Counted from the stretch's first letter, positions 1 to 12,070 are shown. The stretch: DNA of 64,000 nt from Diphasiastrum complanatum (GCA_029204225.1 CM055105.1:11688404-11752403); one strand, 5' to 3'. Notes: generated by a model not told the origin, from the sequence alone. Numbers and translations: made by a program.

Positions 1-1735
1 CTTAGCTTCAACATCAGAGAACTCTAATGACTATTGGTACATTGATTCTGGAGCAACGCAACATATGACACCACATCGTGAGTGGTTCACACAGTTTGAT
101 GACAGTGGTGTAAATGCACATGTCAAGCTTGGAGACAATTCTTCTTATGACATCAAAGGTAGAGGTACAGTGAGAGTACATTTACCTTCAGGGAATATAG
201 GAGAAATTAAGAATGTTCCAGGTTTAAAGAAGAATTTACTTTCAGTTTCTGCTATTGCTAAACAGAATATGAAAGTTGAGTTTGATGATCAGAAGTCTCA
301 TAAAAGACAAAAACAAAGGTTACAAAGTTGTGGTCAAAGGATCTTTGTAAGGTCGACTTTACAAACTTGATGCGTCTACATCGGATCATCAGGTTTGTGC
401 AGCTTCTGATAGCATGGAGAGCAGGATGTGGCACGAAAGGTTTGGACATCTGAACTATAAAAGCTTACAGGTTCTAAAAGACAATAATATGACAATAGGA
501 TTACCTAATATTGTATCTGCAGAAAAAATCTATGAAGGATGTGTTATGGGCCAGCATCACTGTATGCAGTTTCCTAAGGATGGAGCATATAGAGCCAAGG
601 AGATCTTGGACCTTGTTCATACAGACTTATGTGGTCCCATGCAGACTGAGTCTATAGGGGGAGCATCCTACTTCATGGTATTTGTGGACGATTTTTCCAG
701 GAAAGTATGGATATACTTGCTTAAGTACAAGAGTCAAGCTTTTAAGTTCTTTACTCAGTTCAAATCGCTTGTTGAGAAGCAAACAAGAAAGCAAATAAAG
801 ATTCTACGTTCAAATAAGGGATGTGAGTTCATATCTACAGAGTTCCAAGAATTCTGCAAAGAACATGGAATCAAGAGACAATCTGCTTTGACAGATACAC
901 CACAACACAATGGAGTAGCCAAGAGAAAGAACAAGTCCATTGTGGAGAGTGCTCGAAGCATGCTATGAGGTAAGAACCTCAAGAATCATTTGTGGGGCGA
1001 AGCAGTTTGTACAACAGTTTACTTACTCAACAAAAGTCCTACAAAAGCAGTTCTCAATCGAACTCCAGAAGAAGCTTTCATAGGTATAAAACCTAAATTG
1101 GATCATCTGTTTGTTTTCGGTTGTATTGCATATGCTCACGTTCCTGAAGATCATCGTCAAAAACTTGATTCAAAGGCAATCAAGTGTTTATTCCTTGGTT
1201 ATGATGAGGAAGAGAAGGCATATCGCCTTTATAATGTTACCAGTAGGAAGGTGATTATGAGCAGGGATGTTGTGTTCGAAGAAAATGAGTCTTCTAACCT
1301 AGAAGATCATGAGGAAGATGTATTTTCTCCTACAACAAAAACTCCGGTTATAGATGATGTTCAGGAAGATACTCCATGTGATACAACTTCTACACAAATT
1401 GAACCAATGGTGAGTACACAGGTGGATCTTGGTAAACGTAAGGAAAGGTCAAGAGTATTTGATACATATTCTCCTTCTACGTCACCTACAAAGAAATTAC
1501 CAAGATGGTATTGTGAGACTATACAAGATAGTCAAATGTTGGATGAGGGAGAATCGAGCCAACAAGGAGCTAAGAGATTGACACGATCAAGTGGATACTA
1601 TTGTGAAGCTGGTGAAGAAACACATTATGCGTTTATGGCTTCAGTATTGGATTCTGAGGATCCTTTATTTTATGAAGATGCTGCTAAGGAACAAGTTTGG
1701 ATGAGGAGTACAATTCTATTATGAAAAACAACAGC
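1..1735 (+). pseudogene. copia pol: protease and integrase, broken
   Basis: Bases 44-67 encode the aspartic protease motif DSGATQHM, followed by the usual KNLLSVS segment near 227-253. After a frameshift around 300-410 the GAG-pre-integrase region starts (WHERFGHL, 429-452). Its zinc finger is damaged, with Tyr where the first Cys of the usual CEGC is expected (533-544). The integrase core has an intact first Asp (HTDLCGP, about 619-639). The second catalytic Asp is Asn (LRSNKG, about 805-822) and the catalytic Glu is Lys (GVAKRKN, about 913-933). A stop at 966-968 splits the core from its C-terminal part (990-1724). The frame then slips by one base and ends at the start of the RT domain (EEYNSIMKNN). 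Confidence 0.88.
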
Positions 1736-1737
1736 AA

Positions 1738-2300
1738 AGAGGATTTTGTGTTATGTCAAAGGGACACTCAGGTATGGCATTTATTATGGTAAAGGAACAG
1801 ACATAAAACTTGAAGGTTTTGTTGATGCTTACTGGGCAGGAAATGCAGAAGATAGAAGATCGACTATAGGATATACATTTAATCTTGAAACTGGAGCTAT
1901 ATCTTGGAGTAGTAAAAAGCAACCAACAATTGCTTTATCTTCTACAGAGGCAGAGTATAGGGCTACTACATCAGCGGCTTGTGAAGCAATGTGGTTACGA
2001 AGGATTCTAAAAGATCTTCATATAGAACAAGTTGAACCTGGAGTACTTTGGTGTGACAATCGGAGTTGCATTCAGCTTGCGAAGAATCCGGTGTTTCATA
2101 GCAGGTCACAGCATATTGAAGTTCAGCAGCATTTCATACGAGAAAAGTTGCAGAGTGGTGAAGTAGAGTTGGTCTACTGTGACACCAATGATCAAGTTGC
2201 AGATATCTTCACAAAAGGACTTGGTCGTGAAAAGTTTGAGAAGTTCAGGACACTCCTAGGTGTAATTGATAATCAATTATCCATTAAGGGGGAGTGTTAG
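1738..2300 (+). pseudogene. copia RNase H domain
   Basis: The frame resumes at KRILCYVKGTLRYG and runs through the copia RNase H landmarks: GFVDAYWAG, RRSTIGY, WSSKKQP, LSSTEAEYRA, the LWCDN segment and DIFTKGLG. It ends at a stop at 2298-2300. The first landmark normally reads D(S/A)DWAG, so Tyr replaces Asp there and the first catalytic position is in doubt. The join to the preceding piece removes essentially all of the reverse transcriptase. An internal deletion is more likely than a late frameshift, because both sides are recognisable right up to the join. Confidence 0.88.
2281..2294 (+). other. polypurine tract of copia copy 1
   Basis: The purine run ATTAAGGGGGAG lies immediately before the TGTTAG start of the LTR and overlaps the end of the RNase H frame. 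This is where plus-strand priming occurs in copia elements. Confidence 0.75.
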
Positions 2301-2641
2301 AATTAATGGTTAATTAATTAATTGTAAAGGCCAGCCTGCGAACTAGTTCAAAGGCCTATTTCTATTTTTTGTATAAGTCCTAACATAGATTGCTATTCTT
2401 GAGACTTAGTAATTAGCATAACTGCTTTTACCAAATGGTATAATAGGCAAATAGCTTTTGCCTTAAAGCATGTCCAGTCTCTATAAGAGCAGATGGGTGC
2501 CCTCCTTCATGTTGAATATATTCAGATCAATTTAGTTCATTGTTCTTGTGATTCCTCTTCTTCCTCTTGAGTTTGGTTATTTTGTGAGTACTAATAAGAT
2601 TAGTCTACTCCGAGTTCGAGAATCACCGAGATTCTAAGACA
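2295..2641 (+). repeat. 3' LTR of copia copy 1
   Basis: It starts TGTTAGAATTAATGG after the polypurine tract and ends ...GATTCTAAGACA, giving TG...CA termini and about 347 bp. A TATA-like CTCTATAAGAG lies near 2475. The right end is placed by the CA terminus only, because the 5' LTR is outside the window. Confidence 0.7.
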
Positions 2642-2983
2642 GTTGGATAAGCATGCCAAGTTGCAACTATTAAAGAAACTCAAGGAGGTAGGGGAGCCCA
2701 TACAAGTGTTAGCTATGTTGAATTGTGAACCATGCACATTGTGTATAGCATACACTATACAATGTACATAGTATTGTAATTACTAAACAACATAGAATGA
2801 TCTGAAATCTTGATTAAATTTTGCAAATCAATGATCAATCCCAATGAAATGAATGTGGATTGGTCATTGGGGTGTCTAATTTCATAGTCAATCCAAGTTG
2901 TCTTCTTACATGCACTGGTTTCTAAGTAGTCTCTTTTTTGATCAAGTTCAAAGCATTTGATGAGGTTTTTTATGTTTGTTTAG
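2642..2983 (+). other. HMA1 intron tail, no gene
   Basis: AT-rich sequence between the copia LTR and the HMA1 exon. It ends with a T-rich tract and acceptor AG at 2982-2983. I see no other coding signal. Confidence 0.5.
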
Positions 2984-3200
2984 GTCACTCTCTTTCACTT
3001 TGAAGATAAAGTACGGCCTGGGGCAGCTGAGGTTCTGGATTCTTTGAAAAAACAAGCTGGCCTTCAAGTTATAATGTTAACTGGTGACCATTCTGAGAGT
3101 GCTCAAAAGGTTGCTGAAGCAGTTGGTATTGATGTAGTTTACTCAGGATTAAAGCCTGAGGACAAGCTTCACAAAGTCAAGAACCTTGCTTGGCAAAAAG
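2984..3200 (+). CDS. HMA1: HMA1 exon: P-type ATPase phosphorylation/nucleotide-binding domain
   Basis: The exon encodes 72 codons plus one base and is bounded by acceptor TTTAG at 2979-2983 and donor GTAATT at 3201. It carries the P-type ATPase motif MLTGDH (about 3074-3091), preceded by DKVRPGAAEVL, and the VYSGLKPEDKL segment that contacts ATP. This matches the P domain of HMA1, a P1B-type heavy-metal ATPase of the chloroplast envelope in known plants. The leftover base pairs with two bases of the exon at 14373 to keep frame. Upstream exons (metal-binding N terminus, TM1-6, the DKTGT phosphorylation site) are not in the window. The ORF runs on past the donor only as intron read-through. Confidence 0.85.
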
Positions 3201-5224
3201 GTAATTTCACCACTAATGCCTTTAATTGTTGGTGTATATTTCTCTTTGTAATACTTTTTAGGAGATTAGCTAAATATCTTAAAAAAAGTTGCATTTTTCT
3301 AGAAAACAAAAACAATAGTGAAGTGAAATTTCCTAAGAAATAAAAAATAATAGATCTACTTACTTAAAAAGTTTCCAGATTTAATCCAGGTCCTCTAGGG
3401 ATAAGAATGCTGCGTTCATAGTAATCTCAAACCGTGAAATTCAAGAAATTGATCTTAAGAATGCTGCAAGTATCGGGAATCAAGCACGAGATGGGTTGAG
3501 GATTCTTGTGAAGATGATTCCTATTTACGACAACCATCATGTTAAGAATGGACTCGCTAGGGAGACAAGCTTTGTCTTCTCTAGGCATAGTGTTAGGGAG
3601 AAGGCAAAACATGTGGGTGACATGTTTTGAAATAATTTTGCATTTTGAAGCGTTGCACTCTAGAATGTCTTTTTTCTCTAACACTACTCCCTCACATATC
3701 ATCAACTTTGACTAGCTTCAAAATTTATATGTTAAGACTCCATATATTGTTATCTTAACTATATATATACTACAGGTCAAGATTTAGGATTCATTATCAA
3801 ATATGTTCTTATGTGTCAAACGCTAGAAACCAAATCAAAGTTTATTTTATAAAAAAAAAAAATCTAGAATACAACTTTTTGTTTGGGATTTCTATGGTTT
3901 TCATCTAGCGTTTTGAACAATAGGTTAGGTCATTTCAAACACATAAGAACCAAGGGTTTTGAGAACGATTCGAACAAGTCGATTTGTCTGTCTGAAGCAG
4001 AAAAGAATCGGCCCAATTAGACTTCAAATTGTCAAATTGTTGTAGTTTTTTATTTTTTGTTGATCTTATTTTTGGTCCTTTGTTAAAGCAAAAACAAGTG
4101 CTAGTCTAGGGTCTAGGGCACAATTCCTTATCTTTTCCATGGGGACTTTGTTTGATTGGCTTTGCTGTTTAGTGCTAGCCTCATCATGATTCAGTCTACC
4201 CTTCAACTTTGGAGAAGTGATCAAAACTCAATACTTGTTTTACAATGTATGAAAGCTAATGTGCGCACGTGTTTGTGCATATGAACTACACCTACTCAAG
4301 GGCATTGATGACATGAGTAGGGATGTCACATCATATTGTCCACATTACGCATGGTGAAATTGGTGGTATAAGCGTGTGGTTAAGACTCCATAAGGTCGAG
4401 TATTGTGCATCTCCTTTATTATATTGGGTATTATCCTAGACATAACATTGATATATGCAATTACACCTTTGTACAACGTAGACTATAATTAATGGGTTTT
4501 GTCTTCTGGCTATTGATTCTTGAATTATAGATGGTGAGTGCTCAATGGCTTCAATGCTCAATGTTATAACTTCATAATATTGAAATTTGTAGAGCTCTTT
4601 GAAATTGTCTTGAAATACAATCAAGGTACTTGATCTATAGTAGCAAGATACCCAATGATCGAATTTTAGAATTAGATCAATGCAACCTTTAATGCTTGTG
4701 TTAAAGCTTATAACTTAAGAATATTGAAGCAACTCTTCAAAATTGGTTGGAAACATGATAGTAGGTATGTGATAACAAGACACATCCCTTATACACCTAT
4801 CCTTGATTTGGGCTCTCTGACACTATAAATAGGGTCTAGGTCCTCACTCCTCAGACACTTGGATAATTCATAAGGATGATTTAGTGAAGCTTTTATTTGA
4901 ATCACATCAAATTCTTGTATCAGCCTGAATCAAATAAAGGAGAGATATGTGCATTGATTTCGTGAAGATTATGTTTGAAATGACTCCGATTTTCAAAAAA
5001 CATTTTGAGCAAACAAATTGAAATTTTTTTGCCTTAGATTTTTTTTTATTCTAGTTGGGCTGATTCGGACCATTCCTATTTTGAACCACGATCCTACAAA
5101 CATGCATAAGAACTTATCCCTATTAATGATATATGTATTCCAATAGAAACTCTACTATATCACTATATCTTTAATTTAAACTGATCTTTAGTCCCCATTG
5201 TTTTTAAGAGAAAACTTTTTTAAG
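3201..5224 (+). other. start of the 11.2 kb HMA1 intron, no clear gene
   Basis: AT-rich intron sequence. Bases 3355-3640 hold a short + strand open stretch (EIQEIDLKNAAS, GLRILVKM and on) that reads like protein but that I cannot assign. An inverted-repeat structure lies at 3802-3950. The rest to 5224 shows no domain. Confidence 0.4.
3802..3950. repeat. imperfect inverted repeat, MITE-like
   Basis: The left arm contains TGTTCTTATGTGT and CAAACGCTAGAAACC. The right arm contains the reverse complements in mirrored order, as GGTTTTCATCTAGCGTTTTG and CACATAAGAAC. The arms are separated by a T/A-rich centre. The structure could be a degraded fold-back element. The outer ends are not defined. Confidence 0.45.
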
Positions 5225-5450
5225 GACCTTTGGAATGGGGTGTTTCAAACATAGTTGCACTACTTTTTTGGAAACGCGGTTCAAAAACGCGTTATTGGAT
5301 TCTGGGAGCATTTCTCATAAACGTGTTTTTTTTTTTTTTTTTTTTTGTGGGCAATATGGGTATCAGATGAAAGCTCTAATTAAGGCCATTATTTTTATGT
5401 ATGTCGCCGAGCATTTCTAATACAATTTGGTCAAGTTTAGGTGCATTAAT
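5225..5450 (+). repeat. dispersed repeat R, copy 1
   Basis: Shares blocks with two other places in the window (11878-12070 and 40592-40790, both opposite strand): a GGAAACGCG...GGATTCTGGGAGC block, a long T run, then ATGGGTATCAGATGAAAG. No ORF is conserved between copies, so this looks like a short non-coding interspersed element. Confidence 0.5.
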
Positions 5451-5541
5451 CCATGTTGTGTTCTGTCAAGGATAAAAATTCAAAACTAACCTCTAGCCTG
5501 TTCGTTACGATCAAGGTTGCATCCCAATTTGAACAGGTCGA

Positions 5542-5561
5542 TTCGAACCGGCCGGTTCGAA
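5542..5561. repeat. perfect 20-bp palindrome
   Basis: TTCGAACCGG followed directly by CCGGTTCGAA. Further GGTTCGAACC-like words follow to about 5620. This may be the tip of a degraded fold-back repeat; no function is evident. Confidence 0.6.
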
Positions 5562-6178
5562 CCGATTCTTTGGGGTTCAAACCGCCAGGCCAGGTTCCAA
5601 TCGGAAAACGGTTCGAACCTGTTTTTTTCATTCTTCAAAAAAAAAGTCATATTCACTGTACATACTACAGATACTTAATAGCTGACTAGAGTATAACTGA
5701 AATTTGAGCTCAGAGGCTAGAGCTGAATCCTGATAATAGTTATTAGTGACTACTAACTAGTGACCACTGACTAGTCTGATACAATGATATGGATAATGTT
5801 AGCTACTAGCTAGGTAGAGTCTAGAGTCTAGACCGTACTACGTAGGTATAAGGACCGTAGATTGTAATTTTGTTTCAAAGTTGAAAGTTGAAGTTCAAAC
5901 TTATTTGCAAATTGCAATGTCGAGATCGGAGAAAAGAATAAACAAGAAGGTTATGACAATGTTTGAGATAGCCAAAAAAATTTAGGTTAGAAACTTAGAT
6001 TTATTTGACATCTGTCATCATCATTCATCATTCAACATTGAACGTTCTATATGTAACTACTAACTACTAACATAATACATTAAATACCAAAATCAAAATT
6101 GTAAAACTTTAAAGATTAAACCATTAGTAATTAGATAATCGACTAACAGACTACAGTTAACTTCAGGAATCAGAAACT

Positions 6179-8992
6179 TCAAACTAGAATCCATAATATA
6201 TCATGATTCATAAATTTCTCACCTACACTCTGTATGGCCTCCTCATGGAGGAATGCGTACACGTCCTCCTCTGACTGGTCTCTCGGTGGCAACTCTGGAA
6301 CCTTTGCCACATCAATTAGATCAGGATTAACCTACGCACATGTCACAATGGCACAATGTTGAATGCATATGTCACAATGGAGGCACAAAGTTGAATGCAC
6401 ATGTCACAATGTCACAATGGCACAAAATTTGGAGGGCCGACAAAAGTTAAAATTTACCTACAGTCTACTATGATGGATCACATGTTAGAATTTAGAAATC
6501 ATAATTTATGGCTTACAAGTTACCTGGATAGGCTCTGCGGTGGTCTGGAGTCTACCCAAAAATCTCAGGTTGGCGAGTACGTACACCAACCTCTCCAACT
6601 GTGCAGATGAGAGTCAATTCCTCTTCTTTGTGTGAATCAAGGAATGGACACTCCAGTTTCTCTCACAAGCGACTGCAGTCAGTCCTGTGAGAGAATCCTG
6701 ATGGCAAGGTGACGCAATTTGGGGACATCAACCCCAAACTTCGACCACCATGACACGGGACGTAGCTGGCCCGAATCACAGTTCAAGGAGAAGTTAGTAC
6801 TTACTACTAGCAAGTTGCAACCAAGTTCCAACAAGTTACAATATGATTGACTAATTGTGCAGTAAAATGTGAAGTAACAAGTTAAAACTGTAATGGACCA
6901 TGGTCAGTTTATTACCCTCTCTCAAAAGCGCCAGGACAGTGGCGAACTCCAAGGTCTCCTGCCTGAAAATCTGGAGCTCATCCAGCAGGTTATCCTGCTC
7001 GCGTACATCAGGATAAACTCGGGAGATATAGCCATCCCTAAGCTCCCTATCTGTGTACTGCTCCTCATTCCTCCAAAGTGGATGGAGTATGTTGGCCATG
7101 GCATGCAAGGGCTTATGAAACCACTCCCACCTGCTCAGCCGGACCTCCGCAAGCCTGCAAGAATTAAGATTGAAGACACATTAATAATTATACTATATAC
7201 TATATAGTACATACTACATACTACATTTGACATTTGAATCTTGATATACCTCTCTGGGTTGATGGTCGTGCAAAGGCTCAACTGCTCGCCCAGCCTGTCC
7301 ATGAACTCGTACAAGAGGCCCAATGTGCAGCCCTCCTGTGATGGCCCCCACTGCGCCCAGTCAACGGCAACAACCATCTGTCTCAAGCCTTGATGAACTT
7401 TCAGCAGTCGTTCTAGGACCAGGAACATAAATGCAAACCTGCACAGGGCACAAGTGACAAGTTCTAACTTCTGAGTCCTGACAACACAATACATGGCACA
7501 TGCATGAAATATTTACCACTACTAACTAAACAGTAAATACTTACCAACAGAAGCGCATTCAAATTTGAGTTGCAACTTGCAACTTGCATACCTGGTGGGG
7601 GCAGGTCTCAAGACATCCAAGGTGGACTGTCTCCTGAACATGGCCAGGACCCTGGGCTTCTTGGTGACGAATCTCACCAAGAACCGTGGCACCACCTCCG
7701 CAATCCATGGAATCTTGGCCACATCCTCGACCAACAAGTCCAGGTAGTGTGCAGCACAAGGTGTCCAAAAGATGTGGGGGTAGGTCTCAGTAACGTGCCT
7801 ACCCATGGAGACGCAGTTTGACGCGTTATCTGTGACCACCTGCACAACCATACAATGCAATGCGCATGACTTTGGAAATCCGAATTCAAGTGCTTAGTGA
7901 ACCATAATCCATTGTTAATCAATCACCATTGAACAATGAACATTCAACATTGACATTTACAATTTACCATTTAACAGTATAGTATAATATATATACCTGT
8001 ACAACGTGTTGTGGTCCGACCTCCTCAATAGCAGCTCGAATCTGTGAGAACATGTAGTCGCCCGTGACTGCCTCCCCAGAGGTGTCGATGGATTTGAGAA
8101 ACATCATCCCCATGCACGAAGACACCAAGATATTCAATATGTGGCGCCTCCTCATATCACTCCAACCATCAGATATGATGGTGCAACCATACCTAGTTGA
8201 AAGTTCACAGGTGACAAGTCACGACTCACATTGTAGTGGCACAACTTACAAGTGACAAGACAAGATGATAGATCCGAGGTCGTAATTCAAATTTCATGGC
8301 AAATTTCAATGATGAATGATTATGTGAAAATTGACAAATTACAATCATGATTCATGACTAAACATAAATAGCTAGTTGCAATTAACAAGTAATAAGTATG
8401 CATTGTGCAATGCCACCACAATGTATGAAAACTTAATGTACAAATTACAATGTACATACTACATAATACATATCAATGATCAATCATCATAGAGTCTTTA
8501 AAGTTTACAGTGCATAAATTTAAAAGGATAGTAGTACGTACTGGGCCCATGCCTTCCTGAGAGGCTCTAGCTTCTGGTCAACAGATGCCTGCTCATCAAG
8601 AAGTCCCTTCGTCCTCAGGTGCTCACAAGATGGCCCCGGCCACACTTGCCCAATCGCACTCACTGCACTCATCGCCCTCCTCCATGTCGGGGTCTTAGCC
8701 AGATGAAATGGCAGATCGCAGGTGTAGAACAACTGTCGAACGACAACCTCTGCTTCTGCCATGGCTCTGGGAGCGAAGCTGGACACATAGTACTCCCTGC
8801 CCCCCAGCTGTGTAGTGCGGCCCCGTCTACCTCTCCCTCTCTCAGGTGGATGATGTGGTGCCGGTATGCTCATGGCTGGAGGTGGTGTCGAGGATCCTGC
8901 ACCAGAAGGCGGGTTAGGCCGGGTACTAGGCCCTGCCTCATCTGCAGCTCTGTCCTTTGAGCCATGGGAAGCAAGGGCTGAGCGGATGGCAA
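6179..8992 (-). pseudogene. hAT-superfamily transposase (DUF659 type), multi-exon remnant
   Basis: Read on the - strand the exons are about 8992-8542, 8192-7997, 7839-7592, 7438-7250, 7154-6916, 6765-6534 and 6331-6179. The order of motifs is the DUF659 hAT order: MAEAEVVVRQLFYTCDLPF, then SDGWSDMRRRHI, FLKSIDTSG, VVTDNASNC, TPCAAHYLDLL, FVTKKPRVLAMFRR, then the W-rich helical region and the C-terminal dimerisation block (RNWSVHSLIHTKKRN, LERLVYVLANLRF). Introns are short with GT...AG ends. The exon at 6765-6534 has an in-frame stop, a frame slip just before the CERNWS motif and another stop after KKRN, so the copy is dead. The N-terminal BED zinc finger was not found. It sits inside the HMA1 intron. 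Confidence 0.85.
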
Positions 8993-9433
8993 CTGGGGGG
9001 CGTGAAACATGATCAATGTGAAATTAGAATGTTTGAACTTTGATGTGTAAGAGTTGAATGTTTTCAAAAGCAAAAGAACGGGCAATTTTAATCTCAACAA
9101 TCCAAACTCTGTAGTATCTGCATCAGGGACAGGGAAGAGAAGACGGTTTACTGGAAAGGAAGGGCAAAGTAGCATAAAGAGCGACCTACTTATCAAAAGG
9201 CTGAATTTTACCGGGATTAATCGGTGTGCAGGATGGGGAAAGGACAGAAAGGAGAGAAGAGACTAGCTATGAGCGAGCCGAAAGTAATGAATGATGGCTA
9301 TAGTGGAGCGTGTTGTAGGCTGGCGGGAAGCACATGAAGACCTGGTAATACTGGATCTAGCAAAAGCATGTGAGACTCTCTGTGTCTTCGATCTTCGAAC
9401 GGGGACTCAAAATCCTCAACTGAAATATCCTCT
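8993..9433. other. no recognisable gene between hAT and LINE A
   Basis: Mixed sequence with short frames on both strands. It may contain the 5' end of the hAT copy, but no BED finger or terminal repeat could be recognised. Confidence 0.35.
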
Positions 9434-11729
9434 CTATCTCGGTTCTAGAAGAACTAGGTAATATGAGCCTGTTGTGATCCATATCTGGGAGCGTAGGTAC
9501 AAGTGAAGCTCGTAGCCCTCTCCACCTTCCTCGCGAGTAATCCGCTCAAGATCATCAATATATAGTGCAAAGAGAGTGGGTGATAAGGGACAGCCCTGCT
9601 TCACTCCAATGGTAAAATGTATTAGCGGGGACCAGCCACTACCATCTCTGAAACGCGCCAAAACTCGCTCATATAAAGTAATGATCGTAATAATAGTCTC
9701 CTCTATAAAGCCAAGTGAAGATAATCTCTTGAAAAGGAGATGTCTCAGAACAGAGTCAAAAGCTTTGCGAAAGTCCACAAAGCAACAGTAAACTCTATGT
9801 CTCCGATGTTGTGCCTCCTCAATAATGCATCTCAAAATGAAGATCTGATCTGAGGTAGAGTATCTTGGTCTGAACCCAGCTGAACCCATAGCGTGTAAAT
9901 CCTCAGTCTCAGCAAAAGATCCAGTAACCGTCTGTAATATAGAACTATAAATCTTAGACAAAGTGTGACCAATCATGATGGTGCGGTAGTTTTCTACATT
10001 CATGGGATCACCTGCCTTGAGGATGGGATGAAGGATATTAGTACACCATGTCGTGGGAAAACCAGAAGTCACAGCGGTGTTAAAGGTGTGGGCAATGTAG
10101 GGAGAGATAAGGTGTGCTACAAGCTTTAGGAAGTCTACGTTTAGAGAATCACAATCAGTGGCTTTATGAAGTTTGGCATGTTTAATGGCGTTTTCAACCA
10201 TGTGTGGAGTAAAAAGCGAGCAATGGGCAGGTCGTGGTGAGAGTAAGGTAGGAAGAGAGTCCATGGTATATAGTTTCGTGGCATATTTGATCCAGGATCT
10301 GGTTGCTATGGGGGCCAATGTCGAAGAGTCTCTTGTGAAGTGCTTCTAGAAAAAGGAGGAGGAAGGGGAATCTAAAGAGTCAATCAACTTTTGGCAAAGT
10401 GATCATAGGTACATTATTTTCTTTGTTCTGGTGGTTCTATGATATTCTTTTTGGCGTTGTTTGAGTATTGCCGGGGAGTGTAACCTGGCATATACCACAT
10501 GTTTGTGAAGAGAGCGGCATTCTGCATCATACCATCGGTTGTGAACACGTCTATGAGATGGTATCGTCTTGGTGGGGAAAGATGAGGATGCAGCAATTAA
10601 AAGGGATTTAGAGAGGAAAGTGGCTTGTTGGTCAACTGATGCCGTGAAAGGGAAGTTAGTAAGTACAGGGTTGTGGTGTAATTTGTAAGTCCAGAGTGGG
10701 TAAAAGGGACACGTTTACGAGTGGAAGAGGAGCATGGAACTTTAGAAGACGGGGTTATGTGACCAAGTGAGAGGCGTAAGAGTGAGTGATCAGAAATGGT
10801 AGGAGGTGTAATGGAGAAATCAGAGATGTGAGGGATCAAGGCAGGTGATCCAATAAAGCAGCCAACTACACTATGTCCTCCACCATGAGGATAACATGTA
10901 AATGCTGATGAGGAAGGCCACTGTGTGAGGCCATTCAGGATGGCAAGAGATTGTGTCTCCGCAAGAGTAATCAACTACTCCCCAAAAGATGTAGTTGAAG
11001 TGTATGCATCTTGTGATACCCGATCTAGTCCCATATCCAGAGGGTGAAGCCGGAGAAAGTCAGTATCTGCATAAAATTCTGTCTGTCTGGAGCTTGTGCG
11101 GGCATTGAAATCTCCTGCTAATAAAATGTAACCCTTCTAAGAAAATATAGCAATATCATTTGAGAGTGCCTGAAATGGGTCCCCACCAAATTCAGCAAAC
11201 TCTCGAAATATCTTGGTTTGTCGTCGATAAAAACAACCCTTTGTCCTTTTTCTTTTGCTTCATGAATAATCTTTTTCTTGCCAACCATTGAGTGTTTGTC
11301 AAATCATCTTCATATAAATGAAGGTGCCTTTAAGCTTTGTCCTAAGCCGCTCCTAAGCCGAAGGGCTGCATGCGTTGTTGAAGAGAACGAAATTTGATAA
11401 ATAAAACGTTGTCATCAAACTTACTACGCCATGCCGTATCTAAACCATCAGCAACATGAGATAACTTGGAAACGAGTAAATCCGTAGCTTCTTCTATTGG
11501 TTTTCCTCCGTTGGCAATGCCTCTTACTCTAATGTTAAAAGCTTTTTTGGCCCTTCTAGCTTGCTCATCCAAAACTGTCTCCAAACTGTTATCTATCGCA
11601 GAGGCTAAGATATGAGGGTGATTACCTTGCTTGAGGATTGATGTCGTTTCTTCAACCTGTTTTGGAAGCGATGGGCGTAGGGGCATCCCCCTTCTTCTTA
11701 GGCACCATGGAGGAAGGGCGGAGCAGCAG

Positions 11730-11767
<38 letters not shown>

Positions 11768-11800
11768 AGAGAGATGCTTATGCTTCATAACTGTTGTCAA
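9434..11800 (-). mobile_element. LINE copy A: ORF1, endonuclease and RT, truncated
   Basis: On the - strand: an ORF1-like segment (11800-11280; FNIRVRGI, LDTAWRSKFDDN, LFIKFRSLQQRM), then APE endonuclease (about 11220-10597; GYILLAGDFNART, then ISDHSLLRLSL), then reverse transcriptase (10318-9434; NYRTIMIGHTLSKIY, GSAGFRPRYST, CCFVDFRKAFDSV, GVKQGCPLSP). It stops before the YADD box, so the catalytic end is missing. In the endonuclease the conserved Asp of the SIVDYF motif (intact in LINE D) is Gly (SVVGCF). The first part of the endonuclease is missing between ORF1 and EN. Stops and frameshifts occur throughout. It belongs to the same family as copies B to F. Confidence 0.85.
11722..11774. 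repeat. compound microsatellite (GCA)n(CA)16(GA)n
   Basis: The tract abuts the 5' end of LINE copy A. On the LINE strand it reads TC, then TG, then CTG repeats, immediately before the ORF1 start region. The long Val-Cys open frame across it is a repeat artefact. Confidence 0.9.
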
Positions 11801-11877
11801 GTTTGATGTCGTTCAGTACAGTTTCATATGATTTTATTTCACACTATACAGATTTGATTGAAAATCAGGATAGAAAA

Positions 11878-12070
11878 TCAGTTAATGGCCCAAAATTGGA
11901 CCGCACAGGTCTTGAAACTCTTAGCAAACTAGATAAATGAATTGCTTTTGAAAAAACCTTTCATTTGATACCCATTTTGGCACCAAAAAGACCCAAAAAA
12001 TAAATGTGTTCCGGAAAACCATAACAGGATTTCCTGGATTGTGTTCCGGAACGCATCCTGCATCTTTGCT
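11878..12070 (-). repeat. dispersed repeat R, copy 2
   Basis: The + strand begins TTAATGGCCCAAAATTG, which recurs at 40592 nearly unchanged. It continues CTTGAAACTC.TAGCAA and the reverse complement of the ATGGGTATCA.ATGAAAG block of copy 1. The outer end contains TTCCGGAACGCATCC. Similarity to copies 1 and 3 covers most of the length by eye. Confidence 0.55.

Larger units (their letters stand above)
1..2641 (+). mobile_element. Ty1/copia retrotransposon copy 1, 3' part, RT-deleted
   Basis: The window opens inside the pol gene of a Ty1/copia element. Domain order is protease, integrase, RNase H, polypurine tract and 3' LTR, which is copia order, with integrase ahead of the RT/RNase H part. 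Gag and the 5' LTR lie before base 1. The reverse transcriptase core with its YVDD box is absent: the frame runs from the first residues of the RT region straight into RNase H near 1725-1740. Several stops and frameshifts make the copy non-autonomous. It lies just upstream of an HMA1 exon, so it probably occupies the preceding HMA1 intron. Confidence 0.9.

Noticed and set aside
9500-9560. LYIDDLERI in LINE A taken as the RT active site
   Set aside because: In copies D and E this LYIDDLE/LYIAELE segment lies before the true YADD box. LINE A ends before YADD.
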